A stretch of DNA of 64,000 nt from Amycolatopsis jejuensis. Lineage in GTDB: Bacteria > Actinomycetota > Actinomycetes > Mycobacteriales > Pseudonocardiaceae. The position numbers were made by a program, and so were the translations under genes. Below the pieces are notes generated by a model, which saw only the letters and a program-made list of their open reading frames with translations, did no database searches and was not told the DNA's origin. This document shows positions 8,428-17,078 of the stretch, piece after piece. Every line of letters begins with the position of its first letter. Within the stretch, counting starts at the first letter, position 1. The DNA lies in NCBI RefSeq assembly GCF_000717335.1, contig NZ_JNYZ01000006.1, positions 124,001-188,000 on the forward strand. The letters are read 5' to 3'.

Positions 8428-9228
8428 CTATCCGGTCTTTTCGAGGGTGGACCCGGCCGGGTCGGGTGAGTCGCCGTCGGCCTCGCCGAGGTAGGCGTCG
8501 ATGACATCGGTGCGCCGGAAGACCTCCCGCGGGGGTCCTTCGGCCAGGATGCCCCCGGCGGCGAGCACGGTCACCTGGTCGCAGATTTCCGTGACGACGC
8601 GGACGTTGTGCTCGACGATGAGCACGGTCAACCCGGTTTCGCGGAGGGCTTTCAGCCGGGCGAGCAGGATGTCGATCTCCTCGTCGTTCATGCCCGACGT
8701 CGGTTCGTCCAGCGCCAGCAGATGCGGCCGGGACATCAGCGCCCTGGCGATGTCGATCATCTTCAGGTCGCCGCTCGCGATCGTGCCGAGCTCTTGATCG
8801 AGCAGGCCGGGGCTCAGGCCGACGGAGGTCAGCGCCTGTGCGCACCGCTCGGCGAACAGCCGCTGCTCCCGTGCGGTCTTCCACGGCCGGAAGGCGACGG
8901 TGTGCCACGGCAGGGTCCGCAGCTGGTGTTCGCCCAGCCGCAGCAGGTCCGCGACGGTCATGTCGTCCGGCGCCTTGGGGTTCTGGAAGGTGCGGCCGAG
9001 TCCCTTGTTCGTCCTGCGGTGCGCGGGCAGCCCGTGCAGCTGTTCGCCGTCCAGCGTGATGGACCCGGTGCAGGGGACGAACCCGCTGATCGCGTTCAGC
9101 AACGTGGTCTTGCCGGACCCGTTCGGCCCGAGCAGCCCGTGGATCCGGCCCCGCTCGACGGTGACGGACACGCCGCGGAGGACGTGTGCGCCGCCGAACC
9201 GGACGTGCGCGTCGGTGATTTCCAGCAT
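8428..9228 (-). CDS. livG: Branched-chain-type ABC importer ATPase (LivG)
   Basis: 266 residues, the larger of two Liv-type ATPases. Walker A GPNGSGKTT (about residue 37), the Q-loop region GRTFQNPKAPDDM, Walker B LLALDEPTSGMND and the switch His in VEHNVRV are present, plus the LivG-type insertion between Q-loop and signature. The ABC signature is unusual, IASGDLK in place of LSxGxQ-like forms, which I note as odd; the Ser-Gly core is kept. The ATG at 9228 overlaps the LivM stop by one base. It partners with LivF and the two permeases; substrate may be an amino acid, amide, urea or aromatic acid. Confidence 0.87.
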   Translation of the reverse strand: MLEITDAHVRFGGAHVLRGVSVTVERGRIHGLLGPNGSGKTTLLNAISGFVPCTGSITLDGEQLHGLPAHRRTNKGLGRTFQNPKAPDDMTVADLLRLGEHQLRTLPWHTVAFRPWKTAREQRLFAERCAQALTSVGLSPGLLDQELGTIASGDLKMIDIARALMSRPHLLALDEPTSGMNDEEIDILLARLKALRETGLTVLIVEHNVRVVTEICDQVTVLAAGGILAEGPPREVFRRTDVIDAYLGEADGDSPDPAGSTLEKTG

Positions 9229-10214
9229 CAGGACTCCTTCCGCCGGGCCCGGATCGCGCGGTAGGCCGTTTTTCCTACCCCCGCCACCCCACCGGGGAGC
9301 AGCACCAGCAACAGCAGCGTGGCCAGCCCGTACACCAGGCCGCTGGCCTCGGCGAGTCCCAGCATGCCGAGCGAAACATAGGTCAGTACCACCGCCGCGA
9401 TCACCGTCCCGATGCTGGAGGAAGCCCCGCCGAACACCACGATCAGCAGGAGCAGAACCGCCGCGCCGAGGTCGAAGTCCTGCGGTCCGACGTACCCGTT
9501 GAGCAGGGCCAGCAGCGCACCCGCGAGACCGGCCAGCGCGCCGGAGACGACCGTCGCGAGCACCCGGCCCCGGTTGATGGCGACGCCGGTGGCCTTGGCC
9601 ATGTATTCGTCTCTCGCCGCCGCCTTCAGCGCCAGCCCGAAACGGGATTTTCGCAGGCAGTGCACCAGATAACCACTGGCCGCGACGAGCGGCACCGCCA
9701 GCAGGACGAACTGGCGCGGGTCGGACAGTTCCAGGCCGAGGATCGACCCGGCGGCGACGGGGTGGCCGTTGGAACCGCCGGTGACCGTGCTTTCGTTGAC
9801 CAGCACCAGTTGCACGCATTCGGCCAGCGCGAGCGTCGCGAGCGCGAAGTAGTGCGATTTCGTCCGCGCGCCGATGATGCCGCTCAGCCCGGACACCGCC
9901 GCTCCGGCCACAATGGACAGCAGCAACGCCGGCAGCGGCCCGATCGCGTCACCGGCGAGCAGCGCGACCGTGTACCCGCCGACGGCCATGATCGCGGCCT
10001 GCGCAAGGGAAAGCATCCCGCCGAGCCCGAACACCACGGTGAGGCCGAGCGCCGCAATCGCGTACACGCAGGCCAGCGCGACCGTCATCAGCGTGGAGTC
10101 GGCCGCGCCGCTCACCGCGGCCAGGAAGACCGCCGCGGCCGCTGCCACGACGACGGGGTTGAGGATCGGCTGGATTCGCTTGCCCTGAGCGGCAATCCGG
10201 GTCATCGAGCTCAT
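9228..10214 (-). CDS. livM: Branched-chain-type ABC permease (LivM)
   Basis: 328 residues, about nine to ten membrane helices. The conserved LivM pattern is visible: AIAALGLTVVFGLGGMLSLAQAA near the N-terminus, then GYTVALL, ATLALAECVQLV, TGGSNG and the cytoplasmic loop GLALKAAARDEYMAKATGV that contacts the ATPase. The start ATG at 10214 overlaps the LivH stop by four bases; a second ATG three codons in is also possible. A longer in-frame upstream extension lies across LivH in another frame and was dropped. Confidence 0.87.
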   Translation of the reverse strand: MSSMTRIAAQGKRIQPILNPVVVAAAAAVFLAAVSGAADSTLMTVALACVYAIAALGLTVVFGLGGMLSLAQAAIMAVGGYTVALLAGDAIGPLPALLLSIVAGAAVSGLSGIIGARTKSHYFALATLALAECVQLVLVNESTVTGGSNGHPVAAGSILGLELSDPRQFVLLAVPLVAASGYLVHCLRKSRFGLALKAAARDEYMAKATGVAINRGRVLATVVSGALAGLAGALLALLNGYVGPQDFDLGAAVLLLLIVVFGGASSSIGTVIAAVVLTYVSLGMLGLAEASGLVYGLATLLLLVLLPGGVAGVGKTAYRAIRARRKES

Positions 10215-11089
10215 ACTTCGCGCACCGCCTCGATGTCGTCGCCGAACAGTCCCTTCACCCGCACCAGGAGCACGAGCACCATGACCAGGTACGCGACGCC
10301 GAGCCCGTATCCGGCGCTGAGGTACACCTGGGTCAGGCTGACCATCAGCGCGATCAGGAACCCGCCGACGAGCGCGCCGGTGAGACTGCCCAGCCCGCCG
10401 AGCACGGCGGCGCTGAAACCGATCGCGCTCAGCTCCAGGCCACCGGTGGGCCGGAGCCCGGTCACCGGGGCGATCAGCACCCCGGCGAGCCCGGCCAGCA
10501 CCCCGCCGAGCACGAACGACAGCAGGTACATCCGGGCCGGGCTCACCCCGAACAGCGTGACCACCTCGGGATCCTGGGCGCAGCCCCGCATCGCCCGGCC
10601 GATCTTCGTTCTCGCGATGAGCCACAACAGGGGGAGGACGACCGCGCCGGCGATCGCGACGATGACGACCTGGTTGGGCGTGATCGACAGGCCCGCGATC
10701 CGCCACGGCTGATCCGACGCCAGCCCCGCGAGGTACCGCGGCTGGCTGCCCCATCCCAGGGTGATCGTCGCCTCGATCACGATCGCGGCGGCGACCGTCG
10801 CCAGGATCGGCACGCTGAGATGGCGGTGGCGAAGCGGGACGAGCACCACTCGCTCCATCAGGAACGCCAGCGCGGCTGCTGCGACCACGCCGCCGAGCAC
10901 CGCGATCGGCATTCCCACCCCGGCCCGCAGCAGGCTGTACGCCGCGTAGGGCGCCAGAATCGCGATACTGCCGTGCGCGAAATTGACCAGCTTGGTCGTC
11001 TGGTAGATCAGGGAGAACCCCAGCGCGACGAGCGCGTAGACCGCACCTGCCACGATAGCGCTGATGATCGTCTGGAGAAAGATCGTCAT
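10211..11089 (-). CDS. livH: Branched-chain-type ABC permease (LivH)
   Basis: 292 residues, about eight membrane helices. Family marks are the N-terminal AIVAGAVYALVALGFSLIYQ, the LVNFAHGSI segment and the ATPase-facing loop IGRAMRGCAQDPEVVTLFGV. The ATG at 11089 is chosen because it begins the first helix; an in-frame start further upstream would add an unconserved 36-residue leader that runs through the intergenic gap. It pairs with LivM to form the channel of the importer. Confidence 0.87.
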   Translation of the reverse strand: MTIFLQTIISAIVAGAVYALVALGFSLIYQTTKLVNFAHGSIAILAPYAAYSLLRAGVGMPIAVLGGVVAAAALAFLMERVVLVPLRHRHLSVPILATVAAAIVIEATITLGWGSQPRYLAGLASDQPWRIAGLSITPNQVVIVAIAGAVVLPLLWLIARTKIGRAMRGCAQDPEVVTLFGVSPARMYLLSFVLGGVLAGLAGVLIAPVTGLRPTGGLELSAIGFSAAVLGGLGSLTGALVGGFLIALMVSLTQVYLSAGYGLGVAYLVMVLVLLVRVKGLFGDDIEAVREV

Positions 11090-11129
11090 CGCAACCTGCC
11101 GAATGGTCTGCCGCCGGAACGGGGAATGG

Positions 11130-12320
11130 TCATTTCGCCTGTGCCGGAAGGAGGACGTCGACGAGTTTGCGCTGCCCGTTCTCCCACGTTCCGGCAATCA
11201 CGAGCGGGTTGACCGGATCGCCGTTCGGGTCGAAGGCGAAGTCGCCCATCGGCAGGTTCGGGATCTTGATATTGCGGTAAGCGGTGGTGAATGCCTCGGC
11301 CGATTTCCCGGCGTCCGGGTTGTTGCGCAACGTGGTCAGCATCGTGACCGCCATGGTGTAGAACGAGGCGCAGTCGGCATTCGGCAGGGTGCCGAACCGT
11401 TTCTGCCATTTCTGGCTGAATTGTTTCGCGGCGTCGGACCATTCGGGAAGGAACGGGGTCGAGTAGATGACCTTGTTCGCGAGGTCGGTACCGGCGGTCT
11501 GCAGGAACGTGTCGCTGGACGCCGTGGTGGGGAAGTAGAACTTCGCGTCGAGGCCGAGCTGGTTCGCCTGCTTGACGATCCGCGCCGCCTGCAGGTCGTA
11601 GCCCTCCAGGTAGGCGACGTTCACCCCGGCGCGTTTGAGCGCGAGCAATTGCCCGGCGTAATCGGTCGCACTGGAGTCGTAGGTCGCGCTCGCCGCCGGG
11701 GTCACACCGGCCGCGGCGAATCCGGCCGTGATCGTCTTGTTGTTGGCCAGTCCGTACGGCGTCGTGTCGCTGATGACCCCGATCTTGGCGTTCTGGCCCG
11801 CCCGGCCGAGAATCCATTTCCCGTAGACCTGGTTGGTGACCCCGTCGTGGGTCTGCACCCGGAAGATGTATTTGTTCCCCTCCGCGGTCAGCGACGGGTC
11901 GTAGCTGCCGGACACGATGGGGACCTTTTTCGCCGACGCGATCGGCAAGGCGGCCCGGGTGTCGCCGGAACAGATGGTGATGATCGAAAGGGGATTCTCG
12001 GCCAGTACACTGCGGGTGGCGGCGACGGCGGCGGAGGGCTCGCATTTCGCGTCCGCCTTGGCCAGCTTGATTTCCCTGCCGTTGACGTTGTGGCCGAACT
12101 CGTCGAAGGCGAGCTGCCACGCCTGGTCGAGCCATTCCCCGTAATAGGCGGCCGAACCGGAATAGGGTGCGGCCAATCCGATGGTGACCGCGGAATCCTT
12201 GGCGGCGCCGGCTCCGCCCCCGCATCCGGTCACCGCGAGCGCGAGCGCGGCGAGCGCGCCTGCGGCGGTCATCTTGGTGGACAGGCGGGCCGGGCGGCGC
12301 CCGTGGCTGGTTCGCATCAT
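11130..12320 (-). CDS. livK: Branched-chain-type ABC substrate-binding lipoprotein (LivK)
   Basis: 396 residues. A twin-basic n-region, a hydrophobic stretch and the lipobox VTGC (Cys33) mark a lipoprotein. The mature part is a periplasmic-binding-protein type I fold of the LivJ/LivK/AmiC group: TIGLAAPYSGSAAYYGEW at the start, a central CSGDTRAALPIASAKKVPIVSG block, and IGVISDTTPYG. This protein sets the substrate of the importer. It lies between LivF and LivH with gaps of 95 and 40 bp. Because the catabolic operon diverges from this one, its ligand is the best single clue to the pathway's substrate. Confidence 0.88.
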   Translation of the reverse strand: MMRTSHGRRPARLSTKMTAAGALAALALAVTGCGGGAGAAKDSAVTIGLAAPYSGSAAYYGEWLDQAWQLAFDEFGHNVNGREIKLAKADAKCEPSAAVAATRSVLAENPLSIITICSGDTRAALPIASAKKVPIVSGSYDPSLTAEGNKYIFRVQTHDGVTNQVYGKWILGRAGQNAKIGVISDTTPYGLANNKTITAGFAAAGVTPAASATYDSSATDYAGQLLALKRAGVNVAYLEGYDLQAARIVKQANQLGLDAKFYFPTTASSDTFLQTAGTDLANKVIYSTPFLPEWSDAAKQFSQKWQKRFGTLPNADCASFYTMAVTMLTTLRNNPDAGKSAEAFTTAYRNIKIPNLPMGDFAFDPNGDPVNPLVIAGTWENGQRKLVDVLLPAQAK

Positions 12321-12415
12321 CGGTGTTCCCGTCGTGATCGGAAATGGGGGGACCGGACGTCGCAGGGCACGGCGACGGTCGAACTGCACTTCGAGGGTTT
12401 TACTGGAGCTGCGGG

Positions 12416-13135
12416 TCAGGCACCCACGCCGAGATAGCCGTCTTCGAGTCGTTGCTGCGTCAGCAGTTCCTCCGGGGTGCCGGTGGTGACGACGCGCCCT
12501 TCGTCGAGCACCATGCCCCGGCCGGCGATCCGCAGGCTTTTGCGGACGTTTTGCTCGACCAGCAGAATCGCCGTACCCCCCTTGGCGATCTTGGCCAGTT
12601 CCCCGAGCACGTCGAGCTGGTACGCGGGGGACAGGCCGGTCAGCGGTTCGTCCAGCAGCAGCGCCACCGGCCGCGACATGAGCGCCCGGCCGATCGCGAG
12701 GAGCTGCTGTTCCCCGCCGCTGAGCGTGCCGGCCCGCCGGGCGCCCCACTTCGCCAGCGCGGGCAGCATGGTCAGTACCTCGTCCACCGCGGACGCGAGT
12801 GCGGCGGACCCGGTGTGCTGGTACCCGCCGAGCTTGAGATTGTCCAAAGTGGACATCCCGGGGATCACCCGCCGCCCGGCCGGGACGTGGGCCATCCCGC
12901 GGCGGGCGACCCGGTGCGCGGGCAGGCCGGTGAGGTCCCGGCCGTCCAGCCGCACCGTGCCTTTCCGGCAGGGGAGCAGGCCGGAAAGCGCACGCAGCAG
13001 GGTGGTCTTCCCCGCCCCGTTACGGCCGACCACCGCGAGGATTTCGCCGGGTTGCACCGTCAAGGACAGGTCGTGGACGACGGCGGGGCCCCGGTGGTAG
13101 CCGGCCTCGATGCTGCTGACGATCAAGCCTGCCAT
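12416..13135 (-). CDS. livF: Branched-chain-type ABC importer ATPase (LivF)
   Basis: 239 residues, the shorter Liv ATPase. Walker A GRNGAGKTT (about residue 37), signature LSGGEQQ, Walker B ALLLDEPLTGLSPAYQ and the switch residue region VEQNVRKSLRIAGRG are all present and canonical for LivF. It is the first gene of the minus-strand operon; AGGTGGAG lies just before the ATG. It works with LivG as the second half of the ATPase dimer. Confidence 0.88.
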   Translation of the reverse strand: MAGLIVSSIEAGYHRGPAVVHDLSLTVQPGEILAVVGRNGAGKTTLLRALSGLLPCRKGTVRLDGRDLTGLPAHRVARRGMAHVPAGRRVIPGMSTLDNLKLGGYQHTGSAALASAVDEVLTMLPALAKWGARRAGTLSGGEQQLLAIGRALMSRPVALLLDEPLTGLSPAYQLDVLGELAKIAKGGTAILLVEQNVRKSLRIAGRGMVLDEGRVVTTGTPEELLTQQRLEDGYLGVGA

Positions 13136-13170
13136 CTGGCTCCACCTCCATGGGAGAGTCCTCTAGCCGC

Positions 13171-13190
13171 TGTATAGTACATTTTATAAT
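13171..13190 (-). promoter_or_regulatory. AT-rich operator-like island upstream of the Liv operon
   Basis: A 20-bp AT-rich block in very GC-rich surroundings, 36 bp before livF. Read on the minus strand it contains TATAAAATGTACTATA, an imperfect palindrome. The TATAxAATG part recurs before the Mo-hydroxylase genes (14176) and in a variant form before the GntR gene (13348). It is a candidate GntR operator and/or -10 region. Confidence 0.45.
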
Positions 13191-13345
13191 CCCGACCGCA
13201 ACCGGCTCGGCGGGAGAAGGTGAGGCACCGTGGCAGCGGAGTGGCGATCATGATCGGCCCGTACGGCAGCCGGTAAAGTGCGGCTGACCGCAGGATTCAC
13301 CGCCGGTCCGGTGGTTCCGTCCGGGGACGGGGCCGCGTGTCCCGG

Positions 13346-13370
13346 CTATAGAGTGCAAAGAATAATGCAG
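13346..13370 (+). promoter_or_regulatory. AT-rich operator-like island upstream of the GntR gene
   Basis: Contains CTATAGAGTGCA followed by AAGAATAATGCAG, about 40 bp before the regulator's ATG. The TATAGAxTG core matches the islands at 13171 and 14176. Autoregulation by the GntR protein is the simplest reading. The rest of the 274-bp divergent gap (13136-13409) shows no other feature. Confidence 0.4.
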
Positions 13371-13409
13371 GGTCCACGGCCGGCCAGCCGGCGCACCCGG
13401 GGAGAGATC

Positions 13410-14105
13410 ATGAACATGCCCGAACCCGGTCCGGGGGCGACGGCCCGCCGCCGCCGGCTCACCGCCCGCGACGTCGTCGCGGAGGAACTGCGGCGCGAGA
13501 TCGTGAGCGGGCGGATGCCTCCCGGCACCAAGCTGAACCCGCAGGAGCTCGCCGAGCGGCTCGGGGTGAGCCAGACCCCCGCGCGGGAGGCGATCCAGCT
13601 GCTGGCCACCGAGGGTCTCGTGCGCAACGATCCGTTCCGCGGTGCCCAGGTCTCCCCGCTGACCGTCGAGGAATACGAAGAGCTGTACCTGATGCGGGTG
13701 GGCATCGAGGGGTTCGCGGCCCGGCTCGGGGCGGAGCGGATTTCCGGGGACCGGGTCGACCAGATGGCCGAGCTGCTGGCCGACATGGAGCGCGCGGCCA
13801 AGGCGGACGACATCGACCGGTTCTACGAGTACGACCACCGGTTCCACGAGCTGCACTACTACGCGACCGGCCGCGAGTCGCTCGTCCGCCGCATCATGAA
13901 CCTGCGGGTGGCGACGGAGCGGTATGCGCGCGTCGCCTACCGCATGCCGAAGGTGACCATGGCGGACACGCTGGCGAACCACCGCTCGCTGCTGGACGCC
14001 GTCCGCGCCCGGGACGGCGCTGCGTCGGAAGCCGCGCTCAAGGAAGATCTTTCCCGCACCCTTGAGGTGTTCACCGCAGGATTTCCCGGCGACAGCACGG
14101 AGTAA
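13410..14105 (+). CDS. GntR-family regulator, FadR (FCD) subfamily
   Basis: 231 residues. The N-terminal winged HTH (about residues 20-85) has the GntR pattern LRREIVSGRMPPGTKLNPQE then LAERLGVSQTPAREAIQLLATEGLV. The C-terminal all-helical FCD domain carries spaced Asp/His residues (DHRFHELHY, then a late LANHRSLLDAV) that usually bind a metal and a carboxylate ligand. I chose ATG 13410, behind GGGGAGAG; in-frame codons upstream overlap the operator island. It sits between the divergent importer operon and the catabolic genes, so it most likely represses both until the substrate or an acid intermediate appears. Confidence 0.88.
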   Translation: MNMPEPGPGATARRRRLTARDVVAEELRREIVSGRMPPGTKLNPQELAERLGVSQTPAREAIQLLATEGLVRNDPFRGAQVSPLTVEEYEELYLMRVGIEGFAARLGAERISGDRVDQMAELLADMERAAKADDIDRFYEYDHRFHELHYYATGRESLVRRIMNLRVATERYARVAYRMPKVTMADTLANHRSLLDAVRARDGAASEAALKEDLSRTLEVFTAGFPGDSTE

Positions 14106-14132
14106 GCGCGGCTGACGGGTCACCGTGAGCCA

Positions 14133-14162
14133 TTGACTTTGCCGCGGCGAGCCGCTTACCCT
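14133..14162 (+). promoter_or_regulatory. Candidate promoter of the catabolic operon
   Basis: TTGACT (14133-14138), an 18-bp spacer, then TACCCT (14157-14162). The AT-rich operator-like island at 14168-14188 would cover the transcription start, a classical repressor position. Confidence 0.45.
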
Positions 14163-14167
14163 CAGGA

Positions 14168-14188
14168 ATATAATTTATAGAATGTTGG
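14168..14188 (+). promoter_or_regulatory. AT-rich operator-like island upstream of the Mo-hydroxylase genes
   Basis: Contains TATAATTTATAGAATGTT. The TATAGAATG core resembles the islands at 13171 (minus strand TATAAAATG) and 13348 (TATAGAGTG). An ATG inside this island (14182) is in frame with the next gene but is more likely part of the operator than a start codon. Confidence 0.45.
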
Positions 14189-14232
14189 CCCGTGCGGCCG
14201 AGACCTGCTCGACGAGGAGACAGGGGAGTGCG

Positions 14233-14733
14233 TTGCCAGACGTCTGCGATGCCGCGATGGCCGGATTCCGGTGCAATGGCGCGGAATTCCGGCTGGACCA
14301 GGCCGGGGACCGGGTGCTGGCCGACGTGCTGCGGGAGGACCTCGGGCTGACCGGGACCAAAATCGGCTGCGGCACCGGCGATTGCGGTGCCTGCACGGTG
14401 CTGCTCGACGGAAGTCCGGTGAACTCCTGCCTCGTCTACGCGGTCGAGTGCGCCGGGAGTGAAGTGCAGACGGTCGAAGGGGTTTCGCACAGCGGTACCG
14501 GGCAGGTGCTCGCCGAAGAACTCGCCGCGGCGGGCGCTGTGCAGTGCGGGATCTGCACGTCGGGCTTGCTCGTCATGGCGGTGTCGCTGCTCGAGGCGGA
14601 CCCGGCGCCGGATCGGGCCGGGATCGAGACCGCGCTGAGCGGGAATCTGTGCCGCTGCACCGGTTATCTCGCGATCGTGCGGGCCGTGGAAGCCGCTGCG
14701 GGGCGGCTCGCCGATGAGCGGGAGGCGGGATGA
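14233..14733 (+). CDS. Molybdenum hydroxylase, [2Fe-2S] subunit (CoxS/XdhC-like small subunit)
   Basis: 166 residues from the TTG at 14233 (GGGGAG lies 4 bases before); ATG 14182 or ATG 14257 are alternatives. It has both cluster-binding motifs of the xanthine-oxidase family: the ferredoxin-like GCGTGDCGACTVLLDG with the later Cys in NSCLVY, and the all-helical domain motifs QCGICTSG and CRCTGY. It passes electrons from the Mo site to FAD. The next gene starts inside its stop (ATGA). The matching FAD subunit lies more than 12 kb downstream at the end of the same gene train. Confidence 0.9.
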   Translation: MPDVCDAAMAGFRCNGAEFRLDQAGDRVLADVLREDLGLTGTKIGCGTGDCGACTVLLDGSPVNSCLVYAVECAGSEVQTVEGVSHSGTGQVLAEELAAAGAVQCGICTSGLLVMAVSLLEADPAPDRAGIETALSGNLCRCTGYLAIVRAVEAAAGRLADEREAG

Positions 14734-17003
14734 CGGTGCTCGGTGCGGAACTGCCCCGGCCCGATTCGGCCGCCAAAGCGAGTGGACTTGCCCGCTATAC
14801 CGAGGATTTCCGTCCGGACGGCCTGCTGCACTGTGCCGTCGTCCGGTCGCCGGTCGCGTCCGCGCGCATCCTGGCTGTCGACACCGCGGCGGCCGGGAAA
14901 GCCGCCGGGGTTGTGCGGGTGCTGACCGCCGCCGATCTGCCGGATCGGCGGTGGGGCACGGTGGTTCGCGACCAGCCGGTGCTGGCTCGCGAGGTCGTGC
15001 GATTCGCCGGGGAGCCGATTGTGCTGGTGGCGGCGGAGAACAAGGCCGCGGCCGACCGGGCCGCCGCACTCGTCGGGCTGGAGCTCGACCCGCTGCCCGC
15101 AACGACCACAGTGGACGAAGCGCTGCGCGAGGACAGCTGGCCGGTGCACGACGGGCAGCCGAATTGCCTGTCACCCGCGCGAATCCGGCGCGGCGACGTG
15201 GATGCGTGCCTCCGGGATGCGGCGTTCGTGGTGACCACCCGGATCGAATCGCATCGCGTCCACCAGGGCTACCTCGAACCGCGAGCCACCCTCGCCGAAC
15301 CTGATGGCATGGGCGGAATCGCGGTGACCACCTCGTCGCAGGCGCCGTTCGTGGTCCGGCAAGGGCTGGCCGCTCTGCTGGACCTGCCGATGTCGAAGAT
15401 TTCCGTGCGAGTACCCGCGTTGGGCGGTGGCTTCGGCGGGAAGCTCCACCTCGGGCTCGCGCCGCTGGCAGCGGTGATGTGCCTCGCGACCGGCCGTCCG
15501 GTGCGGGTGGTGTGCTCGCGCGAGGAAGACATGCGGGCCGGCAACCCGCGGGAGAATTCCGTGGTGGAGCTGACCAGCGCTGTCGATCAGGAGGGCCGGA
15601 TCCACGCCCGCCGCGCGCTGGTCTACCTCGATTCCGGCGCCTACGCCTTCGACACTCCGATGATCGCCTCGATCGCGGCACTGCAAGGGACCGGGCCGTA
15701 CCGGGTGGACGCGGTCGACCTGACCGCGGTTCCGGTGGCCACGAACACCTGCCCTACCGGGTCCTTCCGTGGCCCGTCCGGACCGCAGCTGACCTACGCG
15801 GTGGAAACGCACATGGACGAGATCGCGGCCGCGGCCGGGCTCAGTCCGGTGGAGCTGCGCCGCCGAAACCTGTTGCATGCAGGCGATCGTGGCCCGTCCG
15901 GGGAACTTCTGCCCGACGTCGCAATGGGCGAGTGTCTTGACGTTGCGGCCGAACGGCTGGCGGAATGGCGCCGCGAAGCACCATCAGTCCAGCCCGGACG
16001 GCGTCGTGGATACGGCCTTGCGTGCGCGTGGTGGCTGACCTCCGGCGCTCCGGCGGGCGCCACGGTGACGATGAACGAAGACGGTACCGCGACGGTGCTG
16101 ACCGGCGGAACGGAGATCGGGACCGGCGCGATCGTGGTCGGGGTCGCCGCATTGGTCGCCGATGTGCTCGGCCTGTCGTACGACCAGGTCACCGTGCGTG
16201 CGGGCAGCACCGCGGAAGGTCCGTACGACTCGGGTTCCAAAGGCAGCCGCAGTCTTTACGGCGTCGGCAATGCGGCGCTCGAGGCGGCGGAGGCGGTCGC
16301 CCGGCAGTTGCGGGAGGAAGCCGCCGAACAGCTGGAAACCGCGCCGGAGGATCTGGTGCTCGCCGACGGGCGGCTCAGCGTCCGCGGCCTGCCGCAGGCT
16401 TCGGTCGCGCTCGCGGACGTGGTGACCGGTGCGATCAACCGCACCGGCCCGGTGGTCGCGTCCGGACGATTCCGCGCCGCGCGGACCCCGCTGGTGGGTG
16501 CGCAGCTCGACGGCCTGCCGTTCGACGCGTTCAACGAGGCCACTTTTCACTGCCATGCCGCCGAAATCGAACTGGACTGCGAAACCGGGCGCATCGAGGT
16601 GCTGCGGTATCTCGCGGTGCACGACATCGGCACCGTGCTCAACCCGGCGGGCGCCCGCGGCCAGGTGGAGGGAGGGGTGGTGCAGGGCTTGGGTTACGCG
16701 CTGAGCGAAGTGCTCGACGTCGGTGCCGACGGCATCGTCCGCAACGCCGACCTCGTCGACTACCGGCTGCCGACCATCGCGGACGTTCCCCGGGAGATCG
16801 AGACGGTGTTCGTGGCCGGGTATCCCGGCGCGACCGGCCCCCGCGGGGCCAAGGGGGTCGGGGAGGCACCGGTGATCGTTCCGGCTGCCGCCGTCGGTGC
16901 CGCATTGCGCGACATTCTCGGTGCCACACCGCATGTCCTGCCGATGGACCCGATCCGGATCGCCGATTTCCTCGACAGTCTCGAAGCGGCCGGGCAGTCA
17001 TGA
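14730..17003 (+). CDS. Molybdenum hydroxylase, large Mo-cofactor subunit (xanthine dehydrogenase family)
   Basis: 757 residues, a normal length for the family. Visible marks: the N-terminal RPDSAAKASGLARYTEDF, the Mo-cofactor loop ALGGGFGGKLH (about residue 230), the substrate-pocket region CPTGSFRGPSGPQ, and the C-terminal catalytic Glu in GAKGVGEAP. The CO-dehydrogenase-specific AYxCSFR loop is absent, so this is not a CO dehydrogenase. It should hydroxylate a carbon next to nitrogen in an aromatic heterocycle, or oxidise an aldehyde, with water as oxygen source. The substrate is not readable. Overlap with the FeS subunit gene indicates co-translation. Confidence 0.88.
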   Translation: MTVLGAELPRPDSAAKASGLARYTEDFRPDGLLHCAVVRSPVASARILAVDTAAAGKAAGVVRVLTAADLPDRRWGTVVRDQPVLAREVVRFAGEPIVLVAAENKAAADRAAALVGLELDPLPATTTVDEALREDSWPVHDGQPNCLSPARIRRGDVDACLRDAAFVVTTRIESHRVHQGYLEPRATLAEPDGMGGIAVTTSSQAPFVVRQGLAALLDLPMSKISVRVPALGGGFGGKLHLGLAPLAAVMCLATGRPVRVVCSREEDMRAGNPRENSVVELTSAVDQEGRIHARRALVYLDSGAYAFDTPMIASIAALQGTGPYRVDAVDLTAVPVATNTCPTGSFRGPSGPQLTYAVETHMDEIAAAAGLSPVELRRRNLLHAGDRGPSGELLPDVAMGECLDVAAERLAEWRREAPSVQPGRRRGYGLACAWWLTSGAPAGATVTMNEDGTATVLTGGTEIGTGAIVVGVAALVADVLGLSYDQVTVRAGSTAEGPYDSGSKGSRSLYGVGNAALEAAEAVARQLREEAAEQLETAPEDLVLADGRLSVRGLPQASVALADVVTGAINRTGPVVASGRFRAARTPLVGAQLDGLPFDAFNEATFHCHAAEIELDCETGRIEVLRYLAVHDIGTVLNPAGARGQVEGGVVQGLGYALSEVLDVGADGIVRNADLVDYRLPTIADVPREIETVFVAGYPGATGPRGAKGVGEAPVIVPAAAVGAALRDILGATPHVLPMDPIRIADFLDSLEAAGQS

Positions 17004-17078
17004 CCCGGGCGCCCGACCCCAACCATTCCCCAACTCCATAAATATTGCAGGTAGTGACTCAGGGAGGAGGTGACGTCG

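Noticed and set aside
14182..14232. ATG 14182 as start of the FeS subunit
   Set aside because: It lies inside the AT-rich operator-like island and has no ribosome site; TTG 14233 behind GGGGAG fits better, though not proven.
14730..17003. Carbon monoxide dehydrogenase large subunit
   Set aside because: The CODH-specific active-site loop with Cys is absent; the protein has the general Mo-hydroxylase loop instead.
17030..17052. AT-rich stretch CCATAAATATTGCAG before HyuA as a fourth GntR site
   Set aside because: It lacks the TATAgAATG core shared by the other three islands; only ATTGCAG resembles the block at 13364.
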